Below are positions 20,701 through 29,376 of a DNA stretch of 39,483 nt, in pieces; within the stretch, counting starts at the first letter, position 1, and each line of letters starts with the position of its first letter. The notes under the pieces are model-generated. The model searched no databases. It was not told the DNA's origin and saw only the letters and a list, made by a program, of their open reading frames with translations. The position numbers and the translations under genes are program-made. The stretch spans positions 1-39,483 of the forward strand of contig PIVM01000037.1 in assembly GCA_003353945.1 (NCBI GenBank), in the 5' to 3' direction. This DNA comes from Gammaproteobacteria bacterium (GTDB taxonomy: Bacteria > Pseudomonadota > Gammaproteobacteria > Pseudomonadales > PIVM01).

Positions 20701-21244
20701 TTTCAGTGTCACGGCGTCTTTCTTTGTACTTCGAAATACCTGCAGCTTCTTCTATATAAACCCGCAGCTCTTCTGGCTTAGACTCAATCAAGCGTGAAAT
20801 CATACCCTGCTCTATAATCGCATAACTTCGTGGCCCTAGACCGGTGCCCAAGAAGATATCCGTAATATCGCGTCGCCTACATTTTTGTCCGTTTAAATAG
20901 TATTCTGATTGCCCGTCTCTAGTGACCTTGCGTTTGATAGCAATTTCACTAAATGCCGCGTATTCACCCCCCAAGCTGGCATCACCATTATCAAAAACCA
21001 ATTCAATCGATGCCTGTCCCACCGGTTTGCGAGCACTAGAGCCATTAAAAATAACATCTGACATGGATTCCCCACGCAGATTTTTCGCTGAACTCTCACC
21101 CATGACCCATCTAACGGCGTCAATAATATTGGATTTTCCACAACCGTTAGGTCCAACAACAGCGCAGAGATTACTGGGGAAGGAAACATGTGTCGGATCA
21201 ACGAATGACTTAAATCCGGCCAGCTTAATACACTTAAGTCGCAT
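17735..21244 (-). CDS. smc: Chromosome segregation ATPase SMC
   Basis: An 1169-residue protein of full SMC length. The N-terminal ATPase half has the Walker A motif GPNGCGKSN (residues 31-39). Two long coiled coils flank a hinge around residues 500-640. The C-terminal half carries the ABC signature LSGGEKALTAIAL and Walker B with CMLDEVDAPLDDANV. SMC entraps DNA and organises and segregates chromosomes with ScpA/ScpB. It is followed by zipA 115 bp later. The start at 21244 begins directly at MRLKCIKLAGFKSF, the conserved family start. Confidence 0.97.
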   Translation of the reverse strand: MRLKCIKLAGFKSFVDPTHVSFPSNLCAVVGPNGCGKSNIIDAVRWVMGESSAKNLRGESMSDVIFNGSSARKPVGQASIELVFDNGDASLGGEYAAFSEIAIKRKVTRDGQSEYYLNGQKCRRRDITDIFLGTGLGPRSYAIIEQGMISRLIESKPEELRVYIEEAAGISKYKERRRDTENRMRRTRENLERLTDIRDELERQLQHLKRQAAAAERYKTLKQEERLLKAQLHALQWQKLDKQSKEEQSSVTEMELQVEQCVTRQTSLDTDIEKQISLHTELSDQFHEIQGRYYSLGAEIARAEQTIQHQQERSRQLTGDMEQTQIACREAEEHLLGDREKLESWQEELLEIEPELAMYRETEESSSEALLQAEELMQAWQTRWDEFNTTASQSQRSAEVQQSRIQHIEKVLQNLRERQSKLEDESRHLQAGSVDEDISMLVEQIAEMDLQAEASQQQLDDLHQQIRQRREEHNLYSEQLDQQRSELQRQRGRHASLEALQQAALGQKGNGITDWLSTYQLSDSPRLAEGIVVEEGYDTAVETVLGANLQAVCVDDLDAASSWLASLDKGALSLFDGKYAESLLEPLKGNLLLSKVGGEHNLSSLLAGVYVAETLTDALALRPSLAAQESVITKDGIWMGSGWLRVSKEVDEQAGVLQRQQELTQLETSISSGESRQDELDGTLRAGRDSLAELEQQRETLQRDLKQVSSRHGELRSQLSARQVRVEQIAQRRERVIHEIEDIKEQHALEQEGVGEARILLEDAINAMAGDADQREQLLQQRDDNRSRLDQARQRARHDKDHAHQLAMRHQSLLAQVESMQQAMIRTRRQLEQLLQRKQHLEQAIAENSSPLDDIKGELEAQLDKRLKVEGALTEARRSMEAAEQALRDFERQRNLVGQEMQTVRGKLEAGRLEAKTLDIRKNTLTDQLVEAQFELEELLHDMPEDANEPQWEEELTRMAARIQRLGAINLAAIEEYQIQAERKGYLDKQNEDLESALQTLENAIRKIDKETRSRFKETFEQVNSGLQELFPKVFGGGHAYLEMTGEDLLDTGITIMARPPGKRNSTIHLLSGGEKALTAIALVFSIFRLNPAPFCMLDEVDAPLDDANVGRYANMVKDMSSHVQFIYITHNKISMEIADQLMGVTMHEPGVSRLVTVDVEEAVELAAV

Positions 21245-21303
21245 TATAGAAACTCTTCATATCCAACTGATTTAATTCAATTTAATTATTAACATACTTT
21301 TTC

Positions 21304-21420
21304 GAGCAGGACAGCTGCTCAGTAGATCTCGACGCGATCTACGAGGAGAGTGGGCATGACGACCGCCGATTTGGCACACAAAGGTCATTTGGATTTCCCC
21401 TATCCACGTTGGCTGGATAG
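21304..21420 (-). other. Three-hairpin block upstream of smc
   Basis: Three short perfect inverted repeats lie in the 290-bp gap between ccmI and smc: 21400-21420 (7-bp stem CTATCCA, 7-base loop), 21322-21342 (7-bp stem GTAGATC, 7-base loop) and 21304-21320 (6-bp stem GAGCAG, 5-base loop). None is followed by a T tract on the minus strand, so they are not ordinary terminators. They could be a structured smc leader, a processed RNA or protein-binding dyads. A minus-strand frame of 61 codons across here does not look coding. Confidence 0.35.
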
Positions 21421-21534
21421 TAGCGGTATTTGACGCGATACGCCAGCCTTGCTTCACATCATCTGCTGAGTGTTCGTTCTTATAAGTTTCTCAACAAAAC
21501 CCGTGTGCAATAGAGCATTAAAGCCGCGCATAAT

Positions 21535-22776
21535 CTATGGGATTATTTTATCAATTACCAACTTTAGGGAATCAATCTGCTTGGCATTCAACACTGCTGA
21601 TTTGCCCTCCAGATCACCAGACTGCGCAGCCACACCACCGCTTTTAGATATGCGTGCAACCACCACCACCTCTGGGTATTTTGAGATTGAAAAGTCTGGC
21701 ATCATGGCAGTACTGTCATCCAGTGTGACGGTGACAGGCAGGTCTTTTACCTTTAAGCGATGAATGGCCAAGGGCATGGGCGAACCACTGCCAGATCTGG
21801 CAAAGATAAACAATATCTGTTCAGGATCGGCACTTAAACCTTCTGCCAATGACACACTAACCGAAATTGAGGGGCCAGGCTTTGGCACATCAGGTGGCGT
21901 TTGTCCCGCTTCCACCATCTTTTGCCGCGCAGAGGCTATTCCCCTCTCTAGCATCCGCGTATTATCCGAACCGCGATTCGCGGCATTCAACGCTCGTTGC
22001 CAGTGCTCTATCGCCTCGCGATAATTTTGCTGTTCAAAGGCATCCATACCCAATAAGCTCAAAATAGTGACGCTATTTGGATTAAGTGCCAACACCTGGT
22101 CAAATGCCTTGCGAACCTGTGAATCAACTTTTCTATCACGTGCATAATAGAGCGCTTGTGCATATGAGCGGCTTACTTCAGCATCCGACGGATACAGTTC
22201 AATCAGTTTGGCAAACATGATCACAGCCCGCTCATATTGCTTCGAATTCATGTATGTACTCGCCAGATAGGATATATATTGTGCATTATCTGGTTTATCC
22301 AGCAACCGATCTTCTAAAACCTCTACCAGCTTCCGCTCTTTAGCCTCCAGGTCTTCGCCTGCCCTGCTGGCTGCGGAATACTCTTTTATTACATTAGAAA
22401 CCAACAGATCTTTAACGCTACCTAATTCGGCATAGACCAACCAGGACATCAAAGGAACAATAATAGCCAGTACAACGACTTGAATCTTCTTCGCCGAGTC
22501 CCCAACCATTGCCTTGCTCTGACTTTGTTCCCGCTCGGTATCAACTAAAAGACTACGCTGACATTCCGTGCATAGCTGCTTGTATTGTTCCTGTTCAAGC
22601 AAGTCTTCCTGCAGATCGTTTTCCAACTCCTTCAGGCGCTGACGATACACACCCACATTAAGACGCACTCTTTCATCGACTGCAACCTTTGAAGGACGAT
22701 AAAAAACCACCGGCAACGCAATAAAGGCAATTGCAATTACCAGCAGTGGTGATACTAAAAACCAGAATTCATTCAT
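21535..22776 (-). CDS. ccmI: Cytochrome c maturation protein CcmI
   Basis: A 413-residue inner-membrane protein. Two helices (at the N-terminus and about residues 98-116, IIVPLMSWLVYAEL) enclose a cytoplasmic Leu/Gln/Glu-rich segment. TPR repeats follow (about 150-290, with YLASTYMNSKQYERA) and then a C-terminal periplasmic domain. CcmI captures apocytochrome and presents it to CcmF/CcmH for heme ligation. Its start overlaps the ccmH stop by 4 bases (ATGA), the last gene of the ccmC-I operon. Confidence 0.92.
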   Translation of the reverse strand: MNEFWFLVSPLLVIAIAFIALPVVFYRPSKVAVDERVRLNVGVYRQRLKELENDLQEDLLEQEQYKQLCTECQRSLLVDTEREQSQSKAMVGDSAKKIQVVVLAIIVPLMSWLVYAELGSVKDLLVSNVIKEYSAASRAGEDLEAKERKLVEVLEDRLLDKPDNAQYISYLASTYMNSKQYERAVIMFAKLIELYPSDAEVSRSYAQALYYARDRKVDSQVRKAFDQVLALNPNSVTILSLLGMDAFEQQNYREAIEHWQRALNAANRGSDNTRMLERGIASARQKMVEAGQTPPDVPKPGPSISVSVSLAEGLSADPEQILFIFARSGSGSPMPLAIHRLKVKDLPVTVTLDDSTAMMPDFSISKYPEVVVVARISKSGGVAAQSGDLEGKSAVLNAKQIDSLKLVIDKIIP

Positions 22777-23300
22777 TCGTTAACCTGATTCTTGCCTGAA
22801 AAACTTTCAACGGGGAAACGAGCCAATAGCTGGTCCAAACGCGCCTGCTCATCTGCAGTTAAACGCAATGGATCAAGCGCGATAACTTGCTGACCCGCTC
22901 GCTGTCGGCGCACGTATAACACCAGAGTAATGAGGCCCACCAATAACAGAATCACAGGTGCTCCCCATAATAAAATTGTGTTTTTATCAACGGGCGGACG
23001 GTACAAAACAAAATCACCGTAGCGCGATACCATAAAATCAATAATCTGCCTGTCCTGCTGACCTTCCAAAACCATGCGGTGTAGCTCTCGACGCAAATCC
23101 TCTGCAATTGGCGAATTTGAACCGGATAAATTCTGATTCTGGCATTTGGGGCAACGCAGTTCATCAATAAAAACATTATAGCGCTGACGTTGAACATCGT
23201 TATCAAACTCATAGGTTTCAATAACCGCCAACACCATTGGTGTGGAGAATAACAAACCGAAAAAAACTGTCAGTTGCAGTCTGGAAATAAGAAATTTCAT
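22773..23300 (-). CDS. ccmH: Cytochrome c maturation protein CcmH
   Basis: A 175-residue membrane-anchored thiol oxidoreductase. It has a signal-like first helix, then the redox motif LRCPKCQNQNLSGSNS (Cys 50 and 53), and a second helix near residues 108-128. CcmH reduces or holds the CXXCH thiols of apocytochrome for heme ligation with CcmF. It is the short CcmH form, with the TPR part encoded separately as ccmI. It overlaps both neighbours by 1-4 bases. Confidence 0.93.
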   Translation of the reverse strand: MKFLISRLQLTVFFGLLFSTPMVLAVIETYEFDNDVQRQRYNVFIDELRCPKCQNQNLSGSNSPIAEDLRRELHRMVLEGQQDRQIIDFMVSRYGDFVLYRPPVDKNTILLWGAPVILLLVGLITLVLYVRRQRAGQQVIALDPLRLTADEQARLDQLLARFPVESFSGKNQVNE

Positions 23301-23890
23301 TAAGGTTCCTTATGCAGGTGGTCAACTAAAGGTTTGATTTTCTCACGCCATACCTTCTCATCCAAAACACCTACATGCTTGTAACGAATAACCCCCTTTC
23401 GATCCAGCAAGTAAGTCTCCGGCGCACCATAAACACCCAGATCCAAACCCAAACGTCCTTCTTCATCGTTAATCGTAAATTTGTAGGGATCACCCAGACT
23501 CGCTAACCAGCGAATCGCCTCGCGCGTCTCATCCTTGTAATCCAGACCATAGATGGTCATCTTTTCCACGTTGGCCAAATGCATGAGGAAAGGATGTTCT
23601 GCACGACAGGAGACACACCAGGTTGCCCAGACATTTAATAACGCCACATCACCTTTCAAATCATTTGGCGTCAACTGACGACCCGCATCCTTCAGAGCAG
23701 GCAACTTAAAGGTCGGTACTGGCCGGTCGATTAGGGCAGATGGCAATTCCTGCGGGTTATAACCCTCACGTTGCAGCATGACAAAAAAAAGCGCTGCCAT
23801 CGCAAAAAAAATTGCGAGCGGAATAAATAACTTAAATCGTTCCAAAGTCTGACTCCAACTAGGTAGTGGCTGATTTTGCTGTAGCGGCAT
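23300..23890 (-). CDS. ccmG: Thiol:disulfide interchange protein CcmG/DsbE
   Basis: A membrane-anchored periplasmic thioredoxin, 196 residues from the ATG at 23890. One N-terminal helix (about 20-38, LFIPLAIFFAMAALFFVML) is followed by a thioredoxin fold with NVWATWCVSC (Cys 92 and 95) and GAPETYLLD. It keeps apocytochrome or CcmH reduced. The start is uncertain: GTG at 23917 and ATG at 23902 and 23890 are all in frame and all overlap the end of ccmF; I took the nearest to the helix. Confidence 0.9.
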   Translation of the reverse strand: MPLQQNQPLPSWSQTLERFKLFIPLAIFFAMAALFFVMLQREGYNPQELPSALIDRPVPTFKLPALKDAGRQLTPNDLKGDVALLNVWATWCVSCRAEHPFLMHLANVEKMTIYGLDYKDETREAIRWLASLGDPYKFTINDEEGRLGLDLGVYGAPETYLLDRKGVIRYKHVGVLDEKVWREKIKPLVDHLHKEP

Positions 23891-25850
23891 CCATGCTGGC
23901 ATTGATTTGCGCAGCACGGCGCAAACGATATCGTTTGTCAGCTACGGCGACGGTTGCACCCAACGACATCAACAGACCTCCCAACCATATCCATCGAACA
24001 AAGGGCTTATAATGCATTCGTACCGCCCAAGAACCATCCTCCAGTTTCTCACCCATAGCAACATAAAGGTCTCTGAACAGTCCAGGATCAATCGCGGCTT
24101 CTGTCATCGTATTGCCCATTTGCGAGGCATAACGCCGTTTTTCCGGTAGCAGCTCAGCTATCTTTTTGTCATCACTGTATACATCAACTGTGGCACGATC
24201 AGCTGTGTAATTGGGACCTCTAACCACTTCGGTACCCACAAAGTGATAAGTGTATGAACCAACTTCGAGCTTATCACCCTTTTCCATTCGCACATCCCGC
24301 TCATCACTGTATTGACTTGTAACGGCGATACCAACAACACAGATTGCCACGCCAACATGCGCAATAGACATACCGTAATAACTCGCAGGCAAACGTCTCA
24401 TCCCGGAAACCAAATCTGTCGCATGACGTAGTTTATTGCACAAATCCGTCAAACCGCTAAAGACCATCCAGCATGCCAGGGTTACCGCCAGCACAATACT
24501 CATATTAAAAGCACCGGCATAGACGAACGGGAACACCAAACCAATAGCTATGGATGCAATAGCTGCAGCAACAAGTCGCTTCGCTAAATCACCGACCTGA
24601 GATTGTTTCCAATTTGATAAAACCGCAGGCCCCATAATGGCGAACAGAATAGCCATAAGCGGTACAAACACCGCATTAAAATAGGGAGGACCCACTGAAT
24701 ATTTGCCTGTACCCAATGCGTCCATTATCAGGGGAAACAGTGTACCTAATAATATGGTAATGGTTGCAACTAAAAAGATGACGTTATTGATTAACAAAAA
24801 CAATTCGCGAGACCAGCCGCCAAAAGCAATTTTGCTTGTGACGGTCGGCGCTCTCAATGCAAACAACGTTAACGAGCCACCGATAACAATCAGCAACAAG
24901 ACCAGGATAAATGTACCGCGAGCAGGATCCGCAGCAAACGAATGCACCGAGGTCAACACCCCGGAACGCACAAGAAACGTGCCCAGCAAACTCAGAGAAA
25001 ACGCAAAAATTGCCAGTAACACGGTCCAACTTTTAAACACGCCCCTCTTTTCTGTTGCTGCCAGGGAATGCACCAACGCAGTACCCACTACCCAGGGCAT
25101 AAATGACGCATTTTCAACTGGGTCCCAAAACCACCAGCCACCCCAGCCCAATTCATAGTACGCCCACCAACTACCCAAGACGATACCTGCGGTGAGAAAT
25201 ACCCAGGCAATATTGGTCCATGGACGGGACCAGCGTGCCCATGCCGCATCCAATTGCCCACTGGATAAAGCGGCAATAGCAAAACCAAAGGCAACCGAAA
25301 AACCCACATACCCGCAATACAACAACGGTGGATGCAAGGCCATAGCGAAATCCTGTAACAACGGATTTAGATCCCGACCATCCAAGGGTGTCTGAATCAA
25401 CACACGATCAAAGGGATTTGAAGTAAAAAGGGAAAAGGCAAGAAAACCGACACTGACCATTCCCATCACGGATAACACTCTGGCCACCATATCTTCTGGC
25501 AGTTGCCGACTGAACAAAGCAACCAACAAAGTCCACAGAGCCAACATTTCAATCCACAACAACATGGACCCTTCATGCCCACCCCAAACGGCCGTTATCT
25601 TATAAAAAACCGGGAGCAAACTATTGGATTGATTTGCCACGATTTTCACAGAAAAATCGTCGTTAATAAAAGCGTAGGTCAAGACATAAAATGAAATCGA
25701 TATGAAAACGAACTGCCCTACTGCCAAGGGTCGCCCCAACATCATCCACAACGAATGACGTTGCAAGGCACCAACCATCGGAATGATTGACATTAATATT
25801 GCCAAAACAAAAGCGATGATTAATGCAAAATGGCCAACTTCTGGAAACAT
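23859..25850 (-). CDS. ccmF: Heme lyase subunit CcmF
   Basis: A 663-residue polytopic inner-membrane protein of the heme-handling family. The periplasmic WWD signature GWGGWWFWDP is at residues 235-244. Conserved loop His candidates occur in WGGHEGSMLLW (about 91) and ALHPPLLY (173). It carries about 14-15 helices plus a periplasmic domain near the C-terminus. CcmF transfers heme from CcmE to the apocytochrome. Its start overlaps the ccmE stop by one base. Confidence 0.96.
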   Translation of the reverse strand: MFPEVGHFALIIAFVLAILMSIIPMVGALQRHSLWMMLGRPLAVGQFVFISISFYVLTYAFINDDFSVKIVANQSNSLLPVFYKITAVWGGHEGSMLLWIEMLALWTLLVALFSRQLPEDMVARVLSVMGMVSVGFLAFSLFTSNPFDRVLIQTPLDGRDLNPLLQDFAMALHPPLLYCGYVGFSVAFGFAIAALSSGQLDAAWARWSRPWTNIAWVFLTAGIVLGSWWAYYELGWGGWWFWDPVENASFMPWVVGTALVHSLAATEKRGVFKSWTVLLAIFAFSLSLLGTFLVRSGVLTSVHSFAADPARGTFILVLLLIVIGGSLTLFALRAPTVTSKIAFGGWSRELFLLINNVIFLVATITILLGTLFPLIMDALGTGKYSVGPPYFNAVFVPLMAILFAIMGPAVLSNWKQSQVGDLAKRLVAAAIASIAIGLVFPFVYAGAFNMSIVLAVTLACWMVFSGLTDLCNKLRHATDLVSGMRRLPASYYGMSIAHVGVAICVVGIAVTSQYSDERDVRMEKGDKLEVGSYTYHFVGTEVVRGPNYTADRATVDVYSDDKKIAELLPEKRRYASQMGNTMTEAAIDPGLFRDLYVAMGEKLEDGSWAVRMHYKPFVRWIWLGGLLMSLGATVAVADKRYRLRRAAQINASMDAATAKSATT

Positions 25851-26338
25851 TATGGCGTCTCCTCATTGGCCGAACCCACTGCTCCGGTGGGAACATGTCC
25901 CCTGTCCTGTAGCGTGTCTGCCACCTCGGGCGGCATATAATTCTCATCGTGTTTTGCTAACACCTCTTCGGCCTGAAAAACGCCGTTGGCATCAAGCTTA
26001 CCGGAAGCGACCACACCTTCCCCCTCACTGAATAAGTCAGGAAGAATGCCTTCATACACCACAGTGATCGCATCTCCATAATCGGTGATATCAAATTTTA
26101 CTTTCAGGCTGCTGGGCTCACGTTTAATACTGCCCTCCACAACCATACCACCCACGCGTATTTGTTTTCCAACCGGTGCTTTTCCGGCCACAATATCTGA
26201 CGGGGGATAAAAAAGATTCATGTTTTCGCTGATAGCAAAAAACACCAGACCAGCCGCAAAAGAAGCACCAAGAACGATAAATAAAACAATATACAAACGC
26301 TGTTTGCGCACACGAGGCATCATTTTCGTATTACTCAC
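25850..26338 (-). CDS. ccmE: Heme chaperone CcmE
   Basis: A 162-residue membrane-anchored OB-fold protein. One helix lies at about residues 15-35. The heme-binding motif reads [13 protein letters not shown], with the covalent heme His at 130 and the partner Tyr at 134. CcmE receives heme from CcmABCD and passes it to CcmF. An in-frame Met at residue 6 is an alternative start. Confidence 0.95.
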   Translation of the reverse strand: MSNTKMMPRVRKQRLYIVLFIVLGASFAAGLVFFAISENMNLFYPPSDIVAGKAPVGKQIRVGGMVVEGSIKREPSSLKVKFDITDYGDAITVVYEGILPDLFSEGEGVVASGKLDANGVFQAEEVLAKHDENYMPPEVADTLQDRGHVPTGAVGSANEETP

Positions 26339-26348
26339 ATCTTAGTTG

Positions 26349-26549
26349 TCAGTTTTCTTTGGACTGCCGTTCGGCTTGAGCCTGCTCTCGGCGCAAGCGA
26401 CCACGCTGCTCAACAAAGAACTGCTTGTGCTTGATTAATGGCGTCCAAACTAAATACACGATGGTCACCAAAGCAATGAAGTATGCAGACCAAACGTACT
26501 TGCCGTGTCCGCCCATTTGAAGAATTTCACTAACACTGTCAAATTGCAT
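26349..26549 (-). CDS. ccmD: Heme exporter protein CcmD
   Basis: A 66-residue protein: one transmembrane helix (about residues 16-36, VWSAYFIALVTIVYLVW) then a highly charged Arg/Glu tail. This is the standard small CcmD, which stabilises the CcmABC-CcmE complex. It sits between ccmC (8-bp gap) and ccmE (10-bp gap). Confidence 0.92.
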   Translation of the reverse strand: MQFDSVSEILQMGGHGKYVWSAYFIALVTIVYLVWTPLIKHKQFFVEQRGRLRREQAQAERQSKEN

Positions 26550-26557
26550 GAATCAGC

Positions 26558-27319
26558 CTACAGTTTTCCACTTGAACTCTTTACAAGATCTTTCACCCAT
26601 TGGGTTCGATGTTCCCGATAAAGAATCTCACCACGCGCGTGAAGAATTAACAACACCGCATACAACAGGTAAAACGCACCGATCATTATCATCAGCGGGT
26701 ATAACATATCCGGATGCATGCTGCTTTCTTCGGTAAACTTGATGGTAGCCGGTTGATGCAAGCTGTACCACCAATCGACAGATTTATAAATGATAGGAAT
26801 ATTCACTGTGCCCACCAGGGCCAGTACAGCAGACGCTTTTGTTCCAGCATCTTTATTGGTAAATGCTTCACCCAGGGCTATGACACCGAGGTAAAGAAAA
26901 AACAATACCAACATTGAGGTTATGCGTGCATCCCAAACCCACCATGTTCCCCAGGTTGGCTTGCCCCAGATGGCTCCAGATATCAAAGCAAGGAACGTCA
27001 TTGCTGCCCCAATTGGGGCACAAGCGCGCATAACCACTTCCGCCAGTTTCATACGCCAGATCAGCGTAATAGCACCCGCGATAGCCATGATGTAGTAACC
27101 AACCAACGCGATAAATGAAACGGGAACATGCAGGAAAATGATTCTATAACTATTGCCCTGTTTAAAATCGACCGGTGCATACAACAATCCCCACACTGCA
27201 CCGGTAGCCAGGAGAACAGCGGTTAAACCCGCCAACCATGGCAGCCACTTGCCACTGATATCATAAAACCATTTTGGAGAACCCAATTTATGGTAAAACG
27301 ACTTTAGAAAAGACCACAT
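26558..27319 (-). CDS. ccmC: Heme-handling protein CcmC
   Basis: A 253-residue protein with six predicted helices and the WWD signature TWGTWWVWDAR (residues 122-132). Flanking His candidates are in IFLHVPV (64) and WYSLHQP (about 189). CcmC loads heme onto CcmE. It is the first gene of the ccmC-D-E-F-G-H-I operon here, because ccmA and ccmB are separated by 546 bp. Confidence 0.95.
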   Translation of the reverse strand: MWSFLKSFYHKLGSPKWFYDISGKWLPWLAGLTAVLLATGAVWGLLYAPVDFKQGNSYRIIFLHVPVSFIALVGYYIMAIAGAITLIWRMKLAEVVMRACAPIGAAMTFLALISGAIWGKPTWGTWWVWDARITSMLVLFFLYLGVIALGEAFTNKDAGTKASAVLALVGTVNIPIIYKSVDWWYSLHQPATIKFTEESSMHPDMLYPLMIMIGAFYLLYAVLLILHARGEILYREHRTQWVKDLVKSSSGKL

Positions 27320-27557
27320 AGTCTAAAAAAACTCCCTACAGAGCGAAAGAGAAAAGTGTTGGGGGAACAGCCTTGAATTATAGCCAAGTACACGCAAAAT
27401 TCCACTAGCATATCGGCATATTACTGCAACCACTACTTATCCAAGCATACTAACGATTAAAGCAAAGATCACAACCCAATTTGCTTTTAGATGCGTTGAA
27501 TTGGAAAAAGATCAATTTAACTTCACAATGATCCACGAAAAGCCCGCAATCAATGTG

Positions 27558-27563
27558 TTGACA
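27558..27563 (+). promoter_or_regulatory. Possible -35 element of a plus-strand transcript
   Basis: A perfect TTGACA hexamer, but the bases 17 downstream (TGAAGC) make a poor -10; AT-rich TATCTATATT follows further on. It lies upstream of the orphan terminator at 27765-27797, so it may drive a small RNA, but the evidence is weak. Confidence 0.2.
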
Positions 27564-27589
27564 TATATCAAGGAGCATCCTGAAGCTTA

Positions 27590-27797
27590 TCTATATTCTA
27601 TTCCACAATCATCTAGTGTTTAAACGAAAGTGTTTCGCACCATCCAATTCAACTGCAAATTTGCACGGTCAACAGGATAAGGCGACATCTTCGTACGGTC
27701 TTCGGGTTGACTGGGGTGCATCTTATACCGGCTCTCTCTACTTTCCTCAGTCGGCCCGTCCTATAAACGCCCATAACCCTATGTTATGGGCGTTTTT
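27590..27797 (+). ncRNA. Candidate small RNA in the ccmC-ccmB gap
   Basis: The 546-bp gap between ccmC and ccmB contains a strong plus-strand terminator but no plausible plus-strand protein gene: the only frame (27616-27807) reads through the terminator stem and has no family. A short non-coding transcript is the simplest explanation. The 5' end given is a guess from the AT-rich block near 27588-27600, and no known Rfam family was recognised. Alternatively the hairpin serves ccmB from the other side. Confidence 0.3.
27765..27797 (+). terminator. Strong intrinsic terminator, plus orientation
   Basis: A perfect 13-bp stem (left arm AAACGCCCATAAC, loop CCTAT) runs into a T tract on the plus strand. 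On the minus strand the tract is only TTTAT, so it would be a weaker terminator for ccmB, whose stop is about 70 bp away. Confidence 0.8.
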
Positions 27798-27865
27798 TAT
27801 TACCTAAACAAAATCATTAAATCGACAACGAACAACCTAACCGCTTAAAACTCAGGCAAACGCAC

Positions 27866-28567
27866 CTAACCTTCAACACTGATGCGTAAAGCAGCGCCAA
27901 TCGCCAACGGCGCCAACGTTACCGCCATCAACAGAAAAGCACCTAGCACAGCCAACTGACCACTTGCACCAAACCCATGGATAACCGATTGCACGGCACT
28001 GGAACCAAAAATCAAAACCGGCGTGTAAAGAGGCAATACAATCAACGACAATAATACACCACTGCGACGCAATCCCACTGTTAAACCGGCACCAATGCCA
28101 CCGACAAAACTCAACGATATTGTTCCCAAAAACAAACTCCCCACTAACGGCATCAATCCTTCAGTGGGCAAGTACATCATTACACCCAATAAAGGCGCAA
28201 ACAACGTAACCGGCAGGCCCGTGATGCACCAATGCGCCAACACCTTGGCTATCACCAAAATATATAATGGCTGAGGGCTGAGCAGTAACAACTCCAGCGA
28301 GCCATCATCAAAATCATTACGAAACAATCCATCTGAAGATAAAAGACAGGCCAGTAATGCAACCACCCAGATCACACCGGGCGCTAACTGAGCTAATACT
28401 TCACGCGAAGGACTGACACCCAAGGGAAACAGCGACACAACGATCATAAAAAAGATCAGCGGATTGGCTATATCACTGCGATGACGAAAGGCCAACAGCA
28501 TATCGCGCTTGAATAAGTTAACAAAAGAATCAAACGCACTGTGTGAATGCTTGTTTTCTGACATCAC
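27866..28567 (-). CDS. ccmB: Heme exporter subunit CcmB
   Basis: A 233-residue integral membrane protein with six hydrophobic segments, the membrane part of the CcmAB ABC transporter that releases heme-loaded CcmE. Conserved family blocks include FNDF/FRNDFDDGSLELLLLSP and GLRRSGVLLSLIVLPLYTP. Its start overlaps the ccmA stop by 4 bases. ccmC does not follow directly, as it does in most gammaproteobacteria. Confidence 0.94.
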   Translation of the reverse strand: MMSENKHSHSAFDSFVNLFKRDMLLAFRHRSDIANPLIFFMIVVSLFPLGVSPSREVLAQLAPGVIWVVALLACLLSSDGLFRNDFDDGSLELLLLSPQPLYILVIAKVLAHWCITGLPVTLFAPLLGVMMYLPTEGLMPLVGSLFLGTISLSFVGGIGAGLTVGLRRSGVLLSLIVLPLYTPVLIFGSSAVQSVIHGFGASGQLAVLGAFLLMAVTLAPLAIGAALRISVEG

Positions 28568-29196
28568 TGCGCTTCGCCCCCCAGGTTGACTTTTTTCAAG
28601 CGGCCAGGCATATCCAGTTGGTGATGGGTCGTCAGAATCACCGTGCCGCCACGCTCGGCCCGCTCGGCCAGCATAGCCTCCAATTCAGCCACACCACGCA
28701 AATCAATCGCTGTGAAAGGTTCATCCAGTATCCAGAAAGGCGTTGCAGTCAGATACAATCTAGCTATCGCTACTCGGCGTTGCTGTCCCGCCGATAATGT
28801 AAAACAGGGCAAATCTTCAAAACCGTAAAGGTCCACTTTATCCAGGGCCTCTTCAATTTGCGCGTCCGAATCCTCCGCCTCCAGTGCACAGGACCAACGC
28901 AAATTTTCTCGTGGAGTTAAAGCGGCTTTCACACCTGGCAAGTGGCCAAGATAGTGTAAATCGTGATAAAAATCAGTGCGCACTTTTCTGATCGGTTGGC
29001 CACGCCAGTATATATCACCTTCGTAGGCACTGGACAATCCACTGATTATTCTCAGCAAGGTGGTCTTACCACTACCATTGGGCCCTTCGATTTGCAGTAC
29101 TTGACCCGCATCGACTGAAAAACAAAGCTGATCAAACAACACTCGTTCTTCTCGTTCACAACGCAGATTTTTTATTTCCAATAAGGTTTCAGTCAC
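28564..29196 (-). CDS. ccmA: Heme exporter ATP-binding subunit CcmA
   Basis: A 210-residue ABC ATPase: Walker A GPNGSGKTT (residues 38-46), signature LSAGQQRRVAIARL, Walker B FWILDEPFTAID and a switch His in ILTTHHQLD. It powers the CcmABCD complex that releases holo-CcmE. It is the first gene of the two-gene ccmAB unit. Confidence 0.95.
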   Translation of the reverse strand: MTETLLEIKNLRCEREERVLFDQLCFSVDAGQVLQIEGPNGSGKTTLLRIISGLSSAYEGDIYWRGQPIRKVRTDFYHDLHYLGHLPGVKAALTPRENLRWSCALEAEDSDAQIEEALDKVDLYGFEDLPCFTLSAGQQRRVAIARLYLTATPFWILDEPFTAIDLRGVAELEAMLAERAERGGTVILTTHHQLDMPGRLKKVNLGGEAQ

Positions 29197-29322
29197 AATG
29201 TTGATGCTGTCATTAGCCCCGAGTTTAAGCAGCTAGTAATTATAGAACAAACGGTGTTGACTAGCCCGTATTTCTTCTTATGAATTTCGTTTTCAAGGTA
29301 GGTACTAACGATCAAATCAGAC

Positions 29323-29352
29323 AAAAAAACCCCGTTAGATAACGGGGGTTTT
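29323..29352 (-). terminator. Intrinsic terminator of htpG
   Basis: A GC-rich stem (CCCCGTT/AACGGGG, loop AGAT) followed on the minus strand by seven T lies 25 bp after the htpG stop. Confidence 0.85.
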
Positions 29353-29376
29353 GCCTAACAATCACACAACAAACAA

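Noticed and set aside
21272..21457. 61-codon minus-strand frame ahead of smc
   Set aside because: It coincides with three inverted repeats and reads as low-quality sequence; structured non-coding DNA is more likely.
27616..27807. 63-codon plus-strand frame in the ccm gap
   Set aside because: It runs through the stem of a strong terminator and matches nothing I know.
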